From Amycolatopsis umgeniensis (lineage in GTDB: Bacteria > Actinomycetota > Actinomycetes > Mycobacteriales > Pseudonocardiaceae), in contig NZ_JACHMX010000001.1 of the NCBI RefSeq assembly GCF_014205155.1, forward strand, positions 8,556,001 through 8,620,000: a stretch of DNA of 64,000 bases. Direction: 5' to 3'. Positions within the stretch are counted from its first letter, which is position 1; every line of letters begins with the position of its first letter. Shown here one piece after another: positions 8,377 to 17,363 of this stretch. The translations under genes and the position numbers were made by a program. A model generated the notes under the pieces. That model worked only from the letters and a program-made list of their open reading frames with translations. It was not told the origin of the DNA and did not search any database.

Positions 8377-8431
8377 CGCGTTCAGTCCTCTAAATGCGAT
8401 AGATGCACCGCATCCAGAGGACTAAATGCGG
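8377..8431. repeat. inverted pair of TCCTCT(AA/GG)ATGCG elements
   Basis: A forward copy (TTCAGTCCTCTAAATGCG from 8381) and a reverse copy (CGCATCCAGAGGACTAAATG from 8409) face each other 10 bases apart. Related copies occur at 29224-29247, 62578-62600, 62702-62725 and, reversed, about 62746-62766. It overlaps the probable promoter and leader of the kinase gene. Confidence 0.6.
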
Positions 8432-8485
8432 TAGTGACCTCGCAACACCGGACCGACCCCGGTTCGATGTCTTGGTCGGCTGGAA

Positions 8486-8540
8486 GTACGTGAAGGCCCC
8501 CTTCCTTGCGCCTAGCGCAAGGAAGGGGGCCTTCACGTAC
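8486..8540. terminator. perfect 26-bp stem, 3-base loop
   Basis: Left arm 8486-8511 and right arm 8515-8540 are perfect complements around loop CTA; the stem includes GTGAAGGCCCCCTTCC. It lies 303 bases after the LacI stop on the minus strand, so it could end that transcript, but it has no U tract and belongs to the dispersed GTGAAGG palindrome family. Confidence 0.5.
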
Positions 8541-8578
8541 TTGGGGGAGGGGTGAAGGTCGAGTTTCTCCGGCTGAGC

Positions 8579-8601
8579 CGCGTGAAGGGGGCCTTCACGC
8601 G
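8579..8601. repeat. GTGAAGG/CCTTCAC hairpin
   Basis: CGCGTGAAGG (8579-8588) and CCTTCACGCG (8592-8601) pair perfectly around GGG. It has the same core as the large hairpin 40 bases away and as partial copies at about 8690-8702, 8763-8776 and 8798-8817. Confidence 0.55.
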
Positions 8602-8842
8602 CGGTTGTCGCGACTGGTGATGTCGCTGGGGTCCAAGATGCTGGTTCGGGCCGGATGAGGGGAACTTTGAGGGACTTTGGGTCCCTCAAGGAGTCCTTCA
8701 CGGACTTGCGGGTCGTCACGTTCGCCCCATGTGCACCAGCAGTCACACCGCGACACCCAAGTCCGTGAAGGGGGCCTTGCCTACTCTGAAGGTAGTGAAG
8801 GAGTCCTTCACGGACTCCGGAACCCCGTCGGCCCCGCGACTG

Positions 8843-9841
8843 TCAGGCGATGGTGCTGTTCCGGATCTCCAGCGAAAAAGGCGTCTGGACGTCCTCGGGT
8901 TCGAGGTCGCTCCCGCCCGCGATGCGCCGTCGCAGCAGATCGACCGCGGCCCGCGCGATCGCCGCCTTGTCCGGGGCGATCGTCGTCAGCGAGGGCAGGC
9001 TGTACGCGCTCTCCTCGTTGTTGTCGAAGCCGACGATCGCCATGTCCGACGGCACCTGGACGCCCCGCTCGGCCGCGGCGCGAAGGGCGCCGATGGCGAG
9101 AAGGTCGTTGAAGCAGAAGACCGCGTCCGGCGGTTCCGGCAGCGCGAGGAGATGCGCCATCGCCTCGGCGCCGTTGGCGCGGTGGTAGCGAAGGGCGGGC
9201 AGGACCAGTTCCGGAATGGGCGCGATCCCCGCCTCGTCGAGCGCGAAGTGGTAGCCCTCCAGCCGTTGCGCTGCGGTGTGGCGCTGCGGATGCGCGCCGA
9301 TCGCGGCGATCCGGTGGCGGCCGAGCGAGATCAGGTGCCGCACCGCGATCCGCGCGGCCTGGACGTTGTCGATGCCCACATGGTCTATCGGGACGTCGAC
9401 GACGTGCTCGCCGAGCATCACGAGCGGCACACCCGGCGCCAGGTCTTCGAAGTCGTTGGTGTGCAACGCTTCCGGGCTGATGATCGCCCCGTCGATCAGA
9501 TGCGGGCCCAGTGCGGACAGCGCGTTGCGCTCCCGCTCGCGGGTGCCGAGGGTCTGTTCGATGAGCACGTTCCACTCGTGCTCCTGCGCCGCCTGCAGCA
9601 CCAGTCCCGCCAGCTCGCCGAAGTACGGGATGCTGAGTTCGGGCAGCATCAGCCCGAGGAACCCGGTGCGGCCGCGGCGGAGGTTGCGGGCACCGAGATT
9701 CGGCCGGTAACCGGTCGACGCCAGTGCTTCCTCGACGCGTTTGCGGTTCTCCGGCTTCACGAAGTCGTAGCCGTTGACCACGTTCGAGACGGTCTTGACC
9801 GAGACGCCCGCAAGCTTGGCGACGTCCTTGAGCGTGGCCAC
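8843..9841 (-). CDS. LacI-family transcriptional regulator
   Basis: About 332 residues from GTG at 9841 (GGGGAG upstream). N-terminal HTH TLKDVAKLAGVSVKTVSNVVNG followed by the hinge YRPNLGARNLRRGRT and a periplasmic-binding-like effector domain ending SLEIRNST. The gene is divergent from the sugar ABC importer, with a LacI-like operator midway, so it probably represses that operon until a furanose sugar or its breakdown product binds. Confidence 0.93.
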   Translation of the reverse strand: MATLKDVAKLAGVSVKTVSNVVNGYDFVKPENRKRVEEALASTGYRPNLGARNLRRGRTGFLGLMLPELSIPYFGELAGLVLQAAQEHEWNVLIEQTLGTRERERNALSALGPHLIDGAIISPEALHTNDFEDLAPGVPLVMLGEHVVDVPIDHVGIDNVQAARIAVRHLISLGRHRIAAIGAHPQRHTAAQRLEGYHFALDEAGIAPIPELVLPALRYHRANGAEAMAHLLALPEPPDAVFCFNDLLAIGALRAAAERGVQVPSDMAIVGFDNNEESAYSLPSLTTIAPDKAAIARAAVDLLRRRIAGGSDLEPEDVQTPFSLEIRNSTIA

Positions 9842-9902
9842 CCTCGCTCCCCTCTGCAGTGCTCCGGCACAGATCCGGCACAGCCTAGCCGCGCGAACGG
9901 CG

Positions 9903-9933
9903 GATTTACAACGTTGTACCAACGATGTAAATC
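9903..9933. promoter_or_regulatory. LacI-type operator in divergent promoter
   Basis: GATTTACAACG (9903-9913) and CGATGTAAATC (9923-9933) form an inverted repeat with 10 of 11 pairs; inside it TACAACGTTGTA (9907-9918) is a perfect 12-bp palindrome. It lies between the LacI start (9841) and the substrate-binding protein start (10003). A palindrome centred on CG is typical of LacI-family sites. Confidence 0.6.
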
Positions 9934-10002
9934 TGGCATCGTCCTTATGAGTGACATGGGTCACCGCAGACCCGTGTGCTCGACTTCCCCGAGGAGCGAT
10001 CG

Positions 10003-11073
10003 ATGTCCCTGCCCATCCGCCGCACCCTGGTCCTGGTGGCCGGCCTCGCGCTCGCGCTGACGGCCTGCACCAGCCGCGAGAACCAGCAATCCGCCCCGTC
10101 GGGGGCGGGACCGGCCGCTTCGGCGGCGCCGAGCCAGGCCGCGACCGGGCCGGGGTGCGCCCGCGAGAAGACCGGCTACCCGCAGGTGGACGTGAAGAAC
10201 GCGGTCATCGGCTTCTCCCAGTCGGAGAAGGAGGCGAACCCGTTCCGGATCGCCGAGACGCAGTCCATCAAGGACGAAGCGGCGAAACTCGGTGTCCCGG
10301 CGGACAAACTGCTGGTCACCAACGCGCAGAGCGATCTCAACAAGCAGGTCAGCGACATCAAGTCGTTGCTGGACCGGGGCGCGCAGCTGCTCATCGTGGC
10401 GCCGCTGAACTCCGACGGCCTGCAGCCCGCCCTCGACGCGGCGAAGGCCAAGAAGGTCCCGGTCATCACGATCGACCGCAAGGTGACCTCACAACCGTGT
10501 TCGGACTACCTGACCTTCATCGGCTCGAACTTCGTCGAGCAGGGCAAGCGCGCGGCACAGGAGATGGTGAAGGCGACCGGCGGCACCGGCAAGGTCGCGA
10601 TCCTGCTCGGCGCGTCCGGCAACAACGTGACCACCGACCGCACCAAGGGTTTCAAGGACGAGATCGCTTCGACGCCGGGCATCTCGATCGTCGCCGAGCA
10701 GACCGGTGAATTCGACCGCTCCAAGGGACAGACGGTCATGGAGCAGCTGATCCAGAGCAACCCCGAGATCACCGCCGTCTACGCCGAGAACGACGAGATG
10801 GGCATCGGCGCGGTCACCGCGCTCAAGGCCGCGGGCAAGACGCCGGGCAAGGACGTCAAGATCGTCTCGATCGACGGCACCCGCAACGCCGTCCAGCTCA
10901 TCGCCGACGGCAGTTACAACGCGGTCATCGAGTCCAACCCGCGCTTCGGCCCGCTCGCCTTCTCCACCCTGGCGGACTTCGCCGCGGGCAAGGAGATCCC
11001 GCCGACCGTGGTGATCTCCGACGACCAGTACGACTCGGCGAACGCCGCGCAGAAGCTCGGGAACGCGTACTGA
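10003..11073 (+). CDS. sugar ABC importer, substrate-binding lipoprotein (YtfQ-like)
   Basis: About 356 residues. Lipoprotein signal with lipobox LTAC at about residue 22, then a low-complexity linker and a type I periplasmic-binding fold. IGFSQSEKEANPFRIAET, APLNSDGLQPAL, DRTKGFKDEI and EFDRSKGQTVMEQ closely follow Escherichia coli YtfQ, which binds galactofuranose. The start is ATG 10003, since GAGGAG is 6 bases upstream. It is the first gene of a five-gene operon; the next ATG is 2 bases after its stop. Captures a sugar outside the membrane. Confidence 0.88.
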   Translation: MSLPIRRTLVLVAGLALALTACTSRENQQSAPSGAGPAASAAPSQAATGPGCAREKTGYPQVDVKNAVIGFSQSEKEANPFRIAETQSIKDEAAKLGVPADKLLVTNAQSDLNKQVSDIKSLLDRGAQLLIVAPLNSDGLQPALDAAKAKKVPVITIDRKVTSQPCSDYLTFIGSNFVEQGKRAAQEMVKATGGTGKVAILLGASGNNVTTDRTKGFKDEIASTPGISIVAEQTGEFDRSKGQTVMEQLIQSNPEITAVYAENDEMGIGAVTALKAAGKTPGKDVKIVSIDGTRNAVQLIADGSYNAVIESNPRFGPLAFSTLADFAAGKEIPPTVVISDDQYDSANAAQKLGNAY

Positions 11074-11075
11074 CG

Positions 11076-12554
11076 ATGGAACCGGTTCTCGAGGTCGAAG
11101 GCGTGACGAAGACGTTCGCCGGGGTGCGCGCGCTCGACGACGTGTCGTTCGCGCTCCGGCCGGGCGAGGTGCACGCGCTGGTGGGCGAGAACGGCGCCGG
11201 CAAGTCGACGCTGATCAAGGTGCTCACCGGCGTGCACAGACCGGACTCCGGCACGATCCACGCGCGGGGCGCGATCTCCACGATCTACCAGGAGGTCAAC
11301 CTCATCCCGCTGATGAGCGTGGCGAGCAACGTGTACCTCGGCCGCGAGCCGAGGAGACGGCTCGGGCTCGTCGACTGGGCGCGGATGAACTCCGACGCGG
11401 CGGCCCTGCTGGCGGACTACGGCATCGACACCGACGTCCGCCGTCCACTCGGGACACTCGGCGTCGGCGCCCAGCAGATGGTCGCGCTCGCCCGCGCCGT
11501 CTCCGTCGACGCCGACGTCGTGATCATGGACGAGCCGACGTCCTCGTTGGAGCCGCGTGAGGTCGAGACGCTGTTCGAGGTCATCGGCAGGCTGCACGAG
11601 CGCGGGATCGCGATCGTGTACGTCAGCCACCGGATGGACGAGCTGTACCGGATCTGCGAACGGGTGACGGTGCTGCGGGACGGCAAGCGGGTCCACACCG
11701 GACCGCTCGCCGACCTGCCGAGGCTGGAACTGGTGTCGATGATGCTGGGCCGCAGTGTCGGCGACATCCGATCGCACGGGTCGACAGCCTTCGAGGGTGA
11801 TCACGAAGCGGGCAGGGAACCGATACTGCGCGCGGAAAACCTCACCAGCGGCAACCGGCTGGGCGGAGTCTCGGTGGAGATCAAACCCGGCGAGATCGTC
11901 GGGCTGGCCGGGCTTCTAGGCTCCGGCCGGACCGAGACCGCGCGGGCGATCGTCGGCGATCTGCCGCTGTCCGGTGGCACCGTTCTCGTGGGAGGGAAGC
12001 AGATCCCGCGGGGCAATGTGGCGGCCGCGATGCGCGCGGGCGTGAGCATGCTCGCCGAAGACCGCAAGACCGAGGGGATCATTCCCCATCTTTCGGTCCG
12101 GGAGAACATCGTGCTGGCCGCGTTGCCGAAGCTGTCCCGCTTCGGCCTGGTCAGCCGGGCCCGGCAGGACAGGATCGTCGACACGTTCGTCAAACGCCTG
12201 CGGATCAAGGTGTCCAGTCCCGACCAGAAGGTTTCCGAGCTTTCCGGCGGCAACCAGCAGAAGGTGCTGCTGGCCCGCTGGCTGTGCACCGAACCGAAGG
12301 TGCTGCTGCTCGACGAGCCGACCCGGGGCATCGACGTCGGCGCGAAGGCGGAGGTACAGGCGCTCATCGACGAACTCGCCAAGGACGGGCTCGCCGTCCT
12401 GCTCATTTCTTCCGAGATGGAGGAACTCCTCGACGGCGCCGACAGGCTGGTCGTGCTCAAGGACGGCGCGGTGGTGGGGGAACTGGCGGGGGAGCAGCTG
12501 ACCCAGGACCACGTGCTGGCCGCGATCGCCTCGGGCGGGGAAACGAATGACTAG
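11076..12554 (+). CDS. sugar ABC importer ATPase, two ABC domains (YtfR/RbsA-like)
   Basis: 492 residues with two nucleotide-binding domains. Domain 1 has Walker A GENGAGKST, a signature region LGVGAQQMVALARA and Walker B VVIMDEPTS. Domain 2 has a degenerate Walker A (GLLGSGRTE), AEDRKTEGI and an intact signature LSGGNQQKVLLARWL with LLLDEPTRGIDVGAK. This asymmetry is normal for RbsA/MglA/YtfR ATPases. It energises the two permeases; its stop overlaps the first permease by 8 bases. Confidence 0.93.
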   Translation: MEPVLEVEGVTKTFAGVRALDDVSFALRPGEVHALVGENGAGKSTLIKVLTGVHRPDSGTIHARGAISTIYQEVNLIPLMSVASNVYLGREPRRRLGLVDWARMNSDAAALLADYGIDTDVRRPLGTLGVGAQQMVALARAVSVDADVVIMDEPTSSLEPREVETLFEVIGRLHERGIAIVYVSHRMDELYRICERVTVLRDGKRVHTGPLADLPRLELVSMMLGRSVGDIRSHGSTAFEGDHEAGREPILRAENLTSGNRLGGVSVEIKPGEIVGLAGLLGSGRTETARAIVGDLPLSGGTVLVGGKQIPRGNVAAAMRAGVSMLAEDRKTEGIIPHLSVRENIVLAALPKLSRFGLVSRARQDRIVDTFVKRLRIKVSSPDQKVSELSGGNQQKVLLARWLCTEPKVLLLDEPTRGIDVGAKAEVQALIDELAKDGLAVLLISSEMEELLDGADRLVVLKDGAVVGELAGEQLTQDHVLAAIASGGETND

Positions 12555-13545
12555 CACCCAGCAGAGAACCGAGGGCCCGGGAAGCATCATGACGGACACG
12601 GCGAAGACGGTGGACCGGACCAGGGTGGCGCGCTGGCTGCAGGAGTACGGCGTGTACGTCGCCGTCGTCGCGCTCGTGCTGTTCAACATCGCGTTCACGG
12701 CGAACTTCCTGACCGTGGGCAACTTCCGCACCCAGCTCATCCAGGCCGCACCGGTACTGGTGGTCGCGCTCGGGATGGCGCTGGTGATCGGCACCGAGGG
12801 CGTCGACCTCTCGGTGGGCGCGGTGATGGCCCTGTCGGCGGCGATCATCCCGTTGTACCTCGGCGCCGGGACGCTGCCCGCCGTCGCCATCGCGCTCGCC
12901 GCGGGACTGGCGGCGGGCGCGCTCAACGGCGTCCTCGTGGCCAAGGTCGGGATCCAGCCGATCGTGGCGACACTGGCCTTGCTCGTCGGCGGGCGCGGGC
13001 TCGCGCTGGTGCTCGCCGACGGCCAGCTCGTCCAGCTGCACGATCCGGGTTTCCTCGCCCTCGGCACCGGTGAAGTCCTCGGGATCCCGGTGAGCGTCCT
13101 CATCGCGGCCGTCCTGGCCGTCCTGATGGCGGCGCTGGTCGGGAAGACGGCGTTCGGCAGGCGGCTGGTCGCGATCGGCGGCAACCGCCGTGCCAGCGTG
13201 CTCGCCGGGCTGCCGGTCAACCGCGTCCTCATCGGCGTCTACGCGATCTGCGGACTGCTCGCCGCGCTGGCCGGGGTGCTCTCCACCGCCCGGCTCGGCG
13301 CCGGCGACCCCGCGGACGCCGGACTGCTGATGGAACTGTCCGCGATCACCGCGGTCGTGGTCGGCGGGACCCCGCTGACCGGCGGACGCGTCCGCATCCT
13401 CGGCACGGTGATGGGTGTCCTGCTCATGCAGCTCGTCCGCGCCACGCTCATCAAGCACAACCTGCCGGATTCGACCGCGCAGATGATCCAGGCCGCGATC
13501 ATCGTCGGCGCGGTGTACGTCGCACGGGAACGGAGCAGCCGATGA
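12547..13545 (+). CDS. sugar ABC importer permease 1 (YtfT-like)
   Basis: 332 residues, about eight to ten membrane helices. It carries the RbsC-family EGVDLSVGAVMALSA and the C-terminal VVVGGTPLTGGRVRILGTVMG motif. ATG at 12547 lies inside the ATPase gene, 5 bases after a GGGG run; ATG at 12589 is an alternative. It ends in an ATGA overlap with permease 2, so the two are translationally coupled and probably form a heterodimeric channel. Confidence 0.9.
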   Translation: MTSTQQRTEGPGSIMTDTAKTVDRTRVARWLQEYGVYVAVVALVLFNIAFTANFLTVGNFRTQLIQAAPVLVVALGMALVIGTEGVDLSVGAVMALSAAIIPLYLGAGTLPAVAIALAAGLAAGALNGVLVAKVGIQPIVATLALLVGGRGLALVLADGQLVQLHDPGFLALGTGEVLGIPVSVLIAAVLAVLMAALVGKTAFGRRLVAIGGNRRASVLAGLPVNRVLIGVYAICGLLAALAGVLSTARLGAGDPADAGLLMELSAITAVVVGGTPLTGGRVRILGTVMGVLLMQLVRATLIKHNLPDSTAQMIQAAIIVGAVYVARERSSR

Positions 13546-14534
13546 CCGCGGCGCCCACCTTGGCCGGGCAGGACTCCACCCGGCGCGAGCTGATGACCGG
13601 AGTACTGCAGAAACAGGGCGCGGCCATCGCGCTGGTGCTCATGGTCGCCGTGGCGTGGCTGCTGTTCCCGCGCTTCGGCAGCCTGGACAACCTGCGCGAC
13701 ATCGCGTTGCAGAGCTCGTTCCTCGCGATCATCGCGCTCGGGATGACGTTCGTGATCATCACCGGCGGGATCGACCTGTCGGTCGGTTCCGTGTACGCGC
13801 TGGGCGGGGTCCTCGCGGCATACGGTTCTCAGTGGGGCTTCCTCGTGGCGCTTTTGCTCCCGCTGGCGGTCTGCGGGCTGATCGGGCTGATCAACGGGCT
13901 TCTCGTCGCGAAAACCGGGATGGCGCCGTTCATCGTCACGCTGGCGACGCTGCTCTTCGCCCGCGGGCTGTTGCTCGCGATCACCAGCGAAGGCGCCACG
14001 ACGTACAAGATCCCGGAGGGTGAGGCGTTCGTCGAACTCGGGCGCGGCACGCTGTTCGGGTTCGGTTATCCGGTGTTCATCGCGGCGGCGCTGTGCCTGA
14101 TCGGCGGGCTCCTGCTGCGGCGGACCCGGTTCGGGCAGTCGGTGTTCGCCACCGGCGGCTCGGAGCAGTCCGCGAAGCTGATGGGACTGCCCGTCGCGCG
14201 GACGAAGGTCACCGTCTACGTCATGAGCGGTGTCCTTTCCGGGCTCGCGGGCGCGCTCACCGCGGCCTATCTGCAATCCGGTGTCACGGTGATCGGGGTC
14301 GGCCTCGAACTGGACGCCATCTCCGTCGTCGTCATCGGGGGCACCCTGCTGACCGGTGGGATGGGCACGATTCTCGGAACGGTCATCGGGGTGGGCATCC
14401 GAACGGTCATCCAGAACGTCATCAACCAGATAGGAACTCTCGACAGCAACTACCAGTCGGTGGTCAGCGGCGCGTTCCTGCTGGTGGTCGTTGTCCTGCA
14501 GCGGTCGCTGGCCCGCACGACCACCCGGAGATAG
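13542..14534 (+). CDS. sugar ABC importer permease 2 (YjfF-like)
   Basis: 330 residues with GGIDLSVGSVYALGG and VVIGGTLLTGGMGTILGTVIGV, the same family motifs as the preceding permease. Having two distinct permeases after one binding protein and one double ATPase is the arrangement of E. coli ytfQRT-yjfF rather than rbs. It overlaps the first permease by 4 bases. The GH2 gene follows 9 bases later, tying import to extracellular hydrolysis. Confidence 0.9.
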   Translation: MTAAPTLAGQDSTRRELMTGVLQKQGAAIALVLMVAVAWLLFPRFGSLDNLRDIALQSSFLAIIALGMTFVIITGGIDLSVGSVYALGGVLAAYGSQWGFLVALLLPLAVCGLIGLINGLLVAKTGMAPFIVTLATLLFARGLLLAITSEGATTYKIPEGEAFVELGRGTLFGFGYPVFIAAALCLIGGLLLRRTRFGQSVFATGGSEQSAKLMGLPVARTKVTVYVMSGVLSGLAGALTAAYLQSGVTVIGVGLELDAISVVVIGGTLLTGGMGTILGTVIGVGIRTVIQNVINQIGTLDSNYQSVVSGAFLLVVVVLQRSLARTTTRR

Positions 14535-14543
14535 GGAGATCGC

Positions 14544-17267
14544 ATGCACCGAAGAACCGCGCGCGTCCTGAGCGTCGTGGCCGGTCTGCTGGCCGCCGCG
14601 ACGACACTCGTCCCCGTCGCCCAAGCCGCCCCCGTCCCGCTCCCGACTCCATGGACGAGCCAGGTCTCGCCGTCCAACGCGTTGCCCGAGTACCCGCGCC
14701 CGCAACTGGTGCGCTCGGAATGGCTCAACCTCAACGGGACCTGGGGGTTCACCGGCGCGCCGAACCTGAACTCGCCGCCGATCGGCAGGCCGCTGGGCGA
14801 GAACGTCCTCGTGCCTTACCCGATCGAGTCGATGCTTTCGGGGATCAAACGGCACGAGGACAACATGTTCTACCGCCGGACGTTCACCGTTCCGTCCACT
14901 TGGGACGGCCGCAGGGTGAAGCTCAACTTCGGCGCCGTCACCTGGGAGACCAGGGTCTGGGTCAACGGGACGTCGATCGGGAGCCACACCGGCGGTTTCG
15001 ACGCCTTCTCGTTCGACATCACCCCGGCGCTCAAGGCGGGGGAGAACGAGATCGTCGTCGGTGTCGCGTCGCCGGTCGACGGCAGCCGGTACCCGATCGG
15101 GAAACAGCGCAAGACGCCCGGCGGCATCTTCTACACGGCGGCGTCGGGGATCTGGCAGACCGTCTGGCTGGAACCGGTCCGGGCCGAGCACATCACCCGG
15201 CTCGACACCACGCCGGACGTCCCCGGCGGCGCGCTCGACCTCGTGGTCCAAGGCACGCCCGGGCAGCAGGCGACCGCCGAAGTGCTTTCGGGCGGCCAAG
15301 TGGTCGGCACCGCGACCGGAGCCGTCGGATCCCACCTGCGGGTTCCGGTCCCGAACGCGCGGCTGTGGTCACCGGACGATCCGTTCCTCTACGACCTGCG
15401 GGTGCGGCTGCCGGGAGGCGACGTCGTCACCGGGTACTTCGGCATGCGCTCGCTGGGCAAGGCGATGGTCGGCGGCGTGATGCGGCCGCTGCTCAACGGC
15501 AAGTTCGTCTTCCAACTGGGCACCCTCGACCAGGGGTATTGGCCGGACGGCATCTACACCGCGCCGACGGACGAGGCGCTGCGGTTCGACCTCGCACGCC
15601 AGAAGGCCTTGGGCTTCAACATGGTCCGCAAGCACATCAAGGTCGAACCGGCGCGATGGTTCTATCACGCGGACAGGCTCGGGCTGATGGTCTGGCAGGA
15701 CATGCCCGCGCTCGACGCCGTCGACGAAGTCCCCAACGGGCACACGAACTTCGAGTCCGAACTGCGGCGGATGATCGAGCAGCACAAGGGCATCACGTCG
15801 ATCGTGCAATGGGTGCCGTTCAACGAGGGCTGGGGCGAGTACGACGCCGGACGCATCGTCGACCTGGTCCGCTCGATCGACGACACCCGGCTGATCAACC
15901 ACAACTCGGGTTCCAACTGCTGTGTGTCCGATCCGGATCCCGGCAACGGTGACGTGATCGACGATCACGCGTACCAGATCTCCACCGGCACAAGGCAACC
16001 CGACGCGAGACGGGTCGCGGTGCTGGGGGAGTACGGCGGCCTCGGCAGACGCGTCGTCGGGCACGAATGGGAACCCGGCAAGGGTTTCGCGTACGGCGCG
16101 CTGTACCCGGACGAGACGTCGCTGACGAACCGGTACGTGGAGATCACGAAGCAGGTCGGGCGGATGGTGCAGGGCCGCGGGCTTTCCGCGTCGGTCTACA
16201 CCGAACCGTACGACGTCGAGAACGAGGTCAACGGCTTCTACACCTACGACCGCCGTGTCCTGAAGATGACCGAAGCGCGGGTGCGCGAGATCAACCAGAA
16301 GGTGCTCGCCATCGCCAAGGGCACCGAAGTGGGCAAGGGCGAGCCGGTTTCGCTGAGGGTCACCACGGCCGGGTACACCGACCGGTACTTGCGGCACCAG
16401 AACGATTTCGTCCGCACCGACGTCCTCGGCGAAGGCAGCGCGGACGTCGCCAAGAAGGACGCGACGTTCTGGGTACGGCAGGGGCTGGCCGACGCGGCGT
16501 GCCTGTCGTTCGAGTCGCGGAACTACCCCGGGCAGTTCCTGCGGCACGCGTCGTCGCGGATCCGCAAGGACGCGAACGACGGTTCGGCCCTGTTCGCCGC
16601 GGACGCGACCTTCTGCGCGAGGGAGGGTGCCGGAGGAACGGCACTGGAGTCGTTCAACCAGCGTGGCGCCTACATCCGCCACTACGCGGAGACGGTCTAT
16701 CTCGCGCGCAGCGGCGGGGCGAACCCTTGGGACACCCCGTCGGGTTTCGCGGCGGACACGACGTGGGCCGTCTCGGTCCCGCTCTGGCGCAGCGGCGCCG
16801 ACCTGCCGCTGGATCAGGCAAGGTCGTTCAAGGTGACCACACCGGGCTTCACCGACCGTTTCCTGCGGCACCGTGACGGTCTCGCGCGGACGGACGTGGT
16901 GAACGCGTCGAGTGCGGCGGTGCTCAAGGCGGACGCGACGTTCTTCGTGCGGCGCGGCCTCGCGGATCCGTCGTGCTACTCGCTGGAGGCGCGCAACTAT
17001 CCGGGCCAGTTCCTGCGGCACGCGGACTTCCGGGTGCGGCTCGGCGGGAACGACAACACCGACCTGTTCCGGAAGGACGCGACGTTCTGCGCCCAGCCCG
17101 GACCCGGTGGCGTGCGGCTCGCGTCGGTGAACGAACTGGGCACGAACATGCGGCACTACGCCGAGGAGGTCTTCGTCGCGGCCAGCGGCGGTGGCCACCC
17201 GTTCGACAACCCGGTCTCGTACGACCAGGACGTCACCTGGGCGGTCTCGGGGGCTTGGGCTCCGTAG
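14544..17267 (+). CDS. secreted GH2 glycosidase with two AbfB (CBM42) modules
   Basis: 907 residues. Signal peptide about 1-28 (ending AQAAP). GH2 sugar-binding jelly roll about 35-190, an immunoglobulin-like region, then the catalytic barrel with acid/base Glu428 in PFNEGWGEY and candidate nucleophile Glu496 in VLGEYGG. Two C-terminal AbfB modules (about 600-740 and 755-907), each with the TDR(Y/F)LRH...YPGQFLRH...HYAE pattern, bind arabinofuranose side chains. GH2 contains beta-galactosidases, glucuronidases and, from memory, galactofuranosidases. The furanose-type importer upstream suggests a furanoside substrate. Confidence 0.88.
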   Translation: MHRRTARVLSVVAGLLAAATTLVPVAQAAPVPLPTPWTSQVSPSNALPEYPRPQLVRSEWLNLNGTWGFTGAPNLNSPPIGRPLGENVLVPYPIESMLSGIKRHEDNMFYRRTFTVPSTWDGRRVKLNFGAVTWETRVWVNGTSIGSHTGGFDAFSFDITPALKAGENEIVVGVASPVDGSRYPIGKQRKTPGGIFYTAASGIWQTVWLEPVRAEHITRLDTTPDVPGGALDLVVQGTPGQQATAEVLSGGQVVGTATGAVGSHLRVPVPNARLWSPDDPFLYDLRVRLPGGDVVTGYFGMRSLGKAMVGGVMRPLLNGKFVFQLGTLDQGYWPDGIYTAPTDEALRFDLARQKALGFNMVRKHIKVEPARWFYHADRLGLMVWQDMPALDAVDEVPNGHTNFESELRRMIEQHKGITSIVQWVPFNEGWGEYDAGRIVDLVRSIDDTRLINHNSGSNCCVSDPDPGNGDVIDDHAYQISTGTRQPDARRVAVLGEYGGLGRRVVGHEWEPGKGFAYGALYPDETSLTNRYVEITKQVGRMVQGRGLSASVYTEPYDVENEVNGFYTYDRRVLKMTEARVREINQKVLAIAKGTEVGKGEPVSLRVTTAGYTDRYLRHQNDFVRTDVLGEGSADVAKKDATFWVRQGLADAACLSFESRNYPGQFLRHASSRIRKDANDGSALFAADATFCAREGAGGTALESFNQRGAYIRHYAETVYLARSGGANPWDTPSGFAADTTWAVSVPLWRSGADLPLDQARSFKVTTPGFTDRFLRHRDGLARTDVVNASSAAVLKADATFFVRRGLADPSCYSLEARNYPGQFLRHADFRVRLGGNDNTDLFRKDATFCAQPGPGGVRLASVNELGTNMRHYAEEVFVAASGGGHPFDNPVSYDQDVTWAVSGAWAP

Positions 17268-17296
17268 GCCGGTCTCGTGAGTGTCGTAACCGGCGC

Positions 17297-17348
17297 GACC
17301 TTGATCAACGGAGGGTTGAGCGTCCCCGATCCTCCGTTGATCAAGGTC
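17297..17348. terminator. 18-bp stem after the GH2 gene
   Basis: GACCTTGATCAACGGAGG (17297-17314) pairs perfectly with CCTCCGTTGATCAAGGTC (17331-17348) around a 16-base loop. It lies 30 bases after the stop of the importer/GH2 operon, as expected for its terminator, although no T run follows. Confidence 0.6.
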
Positions 17349-17363
17349 CGAGACTCGAGTAGT

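Larger units (their letters stand above)
8374..8842. other. gene-free interval rich in palindromes
   Basis: 469 bases between the kinase start and the end of the LacI gene. No convincing gene is seen. It holds two oppositely oriented TCCTCT(GG/AA)ATGCG repeats (8377-8398 and 8409-8430), a perfect 26-bp-stem hairpin (8486-8540), a shorter hairpin (8579-8601) and several GTGAAGG/CCTTCAC half repeats at 8690-8702 and 8763-8820. The many variants of one sequence suggest repeated insertion or copying of small palindromic elements. A promoter for the kinase operon must lie near 8374-8450. Confidence 0.6.

Noticed and set aside
8486..8540. Insertion-sequence terminal repeats
   Set aside because: Perfect inverted arms, but separated by 3 bases with no transposase or target duplication. 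It is a hairpin element.
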